Below, piece after piece: positions 62,789 to 64,000 of a stretch of 64,000 nucleotides of DNA. The notes beneath the pieces are model-generated. The model had not been told where the DNA came from, made no database searches, and worked only from the letters and a program-made list of their open reading frames with translations. Made by a program: the position numbers and the translations under genes. Source of the stretch: Streptomyces sp. NBC_00273 (GTDB taxonomy: Bacteria; Actinomycetota; Actinomycetes; Streptomycetales; Streptomycetaceae); the NCBI RefSeq assembly GCF_036178145.1, contig NZ_CP108067.1, positions 8,819,001-8,883,000 of the forward strand. Reading direction: 5' to 3'. Position 1 is the first letter of the stretch; each line of letters opens with the position of its first letter.

Positions 62789-63517
62789 TCAGGGGGCGGT
62801 CAACGCGTTGACGAGCCGGGCGAACTCCGTACGTTGCCGGTCGGTCAGCGTGGCGTAGAGCGGCGCCTGCATCTCGTCGGTGAGATGCTCCGCACGTTGC
62901 AGTCGTGGGACCTGCGTCGCGGTAACGGGACGCGGCTCCTGCCAGCCGTAGTGGGTTGCCCGTTCGACACCGAGGTTGATGACCATGGCCTCCTGGCCGC
63001 TCAGCCCGCACAGGCGCACCGCGGCCAGATGGCAGGCGCCACGATGTTCCCGTAGTACGTGTATGCGCTGCATGGCTGCGCCCACCGGGTCGTTGCCGGG
63101 GCAGGGTTGCGCGCGCCAGCCGGCGAACAGGGGAAGGGCGTCGGTGTCGGCGTCGTCGATCAGTTGCTGTGCCAGGTGATTGAAGTGCTCCACATCGACG
63201 TCGCCGGGGATGTGGGCGCGCCCCCACGTCCGGAGGGCCCGTGCGTAGCAGGCGGCGGCCTCCTCTGCCGGCATCACGGGCCGTCCCGCCAGCCAGCCCG
63301 TGGTGACGAGGTGCGGGCCGAGGAAGCCCTGTACCGCTTGGACCACCGAGACCGGCGCCTCGCCGAGCACCCCGAACCGTCCGCGGCAGTAGAAGCCGCG
63401 CCCCGGGGCGAACCCGGCGCTCGCGCCGACGGCGGCCGTCGCCTCGTCGGACATGAACTCGTCACCGAAATCGTGGATGGGCCGGGCAACCGCGGAGATG
63501 CAGTCGAAGATTTCCAT
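62789..63517 (-). CDS. SCO6745-like hypothetical protein
   Basis: 242 residues. CISAVARPIHDFGDEFMSDE, GFYCRGRFGVLGEAPVSVVQAV and MPAEEAAACYARALRTWGRA resemble the SCO6745 family of actinobacteria (RPLHAVVYFAPE...GYFAGRAAPLG). The family's function is unknown; the C-terminal part (HLTDEMQAPLYATLTDRQRTEFARLVNAL in pieces) looks MarR/HTH-like. It is divergent from a LysR gene 80 bases away, so that regulator may control it. Confidence 0.8.
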   Translation of the reverse strand: MEIFDCISAVARPIHDFGDEFMSDEATAAVGASAGFAPGRGFYCRGRFGVLGEAPVSVVQAVQGFLGPHLVTTGWLAGRPVMPAEEAAACYARALRTWGRAHIPGDVDVEHFNHLAQQLIDDADTDALPLFAGWRAQPCPGNDPVGAAMQRIHVLREHRGACHLAAVRLCGLSGQEAMVINLGVERATHYGWQEPRPVTATQVPRLQRAEHLTDEMQAPLYATLTDRQRTEFARLVNALTAP

Positions 63518-63596
63518 GCACTGAAGGTCACGCACATCGACTCAGCAGGTCAAGAGGATGTTTTCTGATGGAACCCTTTAGTTAATCTATCGGATC
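63518..63596. promoter_or_regulatory. Divergent promoter region between SCO6745-like and LysR genes
   Basis: An AT-rich stretch (TTTAGTTAATCTAT near 63578) contains a TAGTTAATCTA-type imperfect palindrome suitable as a LysR T-N11-A site. Confidence 0.4.
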
Positions 63597-64000
63597 ATGC
63601 TGGATATCCGCCGTCTGCACATGCTCAAGACCGTCGCCGCCCGCGGCTCGATCACCGCGGCCGCCCAGTCGCTGGCGCTGACCGCCGGGGCCGTATCCCA
63701 ACAGCTGGCCACGCTCCAGCACGACGTGGGAGTCGACCTGCTGCGCCCCGACGGGCGAACCGTGGCACTGACGGAGGCGGGCCGAGTGCTCCTCGAACAC
63801 GCCGACCGGATCTTCGCCGCCGTAGAGGAAGCCGAATGCGCCATCGCAGCGGCCAAAGGCACGGTCGGTACCACCGCCACGCTGGCCGCATTGCCCTCCA
63901 CCGTCGCCAGGATCGTGGCCCCCGCGCTCACCGCACTGGGCACGCACCACCCGCAGCTCACCGTGACCTGCCTCGTCACCGACCAGGCGCAACTGCGGGA
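63597..64000 (+). CDS. LysR family regulator, N-terminal part (cut by window end)
   Basis: The first ~134 residues are present: MLDIRRLHMLKTVAARGSIT, AAQSLALTAGAVSQQLATLQHDVGVDLL and VALTEAGRVLLEHADRI form the LysR winged HTH and linker helix; the effector domain starts at TVGTTATLAALPSTVARIVAPAL. It probably regulates the divergent SCO6745-like gene. The stop lies beyond the window. Confidence 0.9.
   Translation, partial: MLDIRRLHMLKTVAARGSITAAAQSLALTAGAVSQQLATLQHDVGVDLLRPDGRTVALTEAGRVLLEHADRIFAAVEEAECAIAAAKGTVGTTATLAALPSTVARIVAPALTALGTHHPQLTVTCLVTDQAQLR

Overview
The window is high-GC actinobacterial DNA, almost certainly a Streptomyces chromosome. Codon third positions are nearly all G or C, many genes start with GTG or TTG, several promoters sit so close to the start codon that the messages should be leaderless, and many products match families typical of Streptomyces (DUF4916 Nudix-like, SCO6745-like, Imm49, GntR-linked ABC, HPP). 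I found no rRNA, tRNA, CRISPR array or intact mobile element. The only transposon trace is a short IS5-type transposase fragment near 60.5 kb. The first gene (a permease) and the last gene (a LysR regulator) are cut by the window ends.

Layout. 1-2.2 kb: permease tail, small membrane protein and M20 dipeptidase, translationally coupled. 2.3-9.7 kb: a minus-strand cluster of carotenoid-oxygenase-like enzyme, SRPBCC protein, MFS exporter, large ATPase regulator, SnoaL-like protein and cytochrome P450, which looks like a small specialised-metabolism locus. 10-20 kb: mixed single genes, including a stand-alone catalytic core of alanyl-tRNA synthetase, a divergent SDR/TetR pair with a perfect 22-bp operator, small secreted proteins and GNAT enzymes. 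20.5-25.4 kb: xdhA-xdhB-xdhC molybdenum hydroxylase operon. 25.9-32.7 kb: alpha/beta hydrolase, HIT-like protein, a secreted protein with two nearly identical RlpA-like domains, and a second MFS exporter that is a near copy of the first in opposite orientation.

33-50 kb: a two-gene toxin-antitoxin-like pair, an ArsR-like regulator with its MFS exporter, nucleoside hydrolase, HEAT/LRV-like repeat protein, Cys/His-rich protein, AraC regulator, methyltransferase, deoxynucleoside kinase, an iron-box-controlled siderophore-type acetyltransferase, an Imm49 immunity protein and a Ser/Thr kinase. 50-56 kb: EF-hand protein, rhodanese-DUF2892 protein, second P450, a molybdopterin oxidoreductase/cytochrome b pair, and a GntR-ABC operon under a 21-bp-arm operator. 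56-64 kb: MFS transporter coupled to anhydro-MurNAc kinase, a cysteine-rich ArsR-type regulator whose gene is flanked by mirror-image copies of a ~33-bp element, DUF3291 protein, a membrane spermidine-synthase-like protein, an SCO6745-like protein and LysR.

The observations most worth following are the mirrored operators around the cysteine-rich regulator (58948-59714), the MFS-AnmK coupling, the carotenoid-oxygenase/P450 cluster, the AlaRS core paralog, and the inverted MFS duplication with its conserved promoter.
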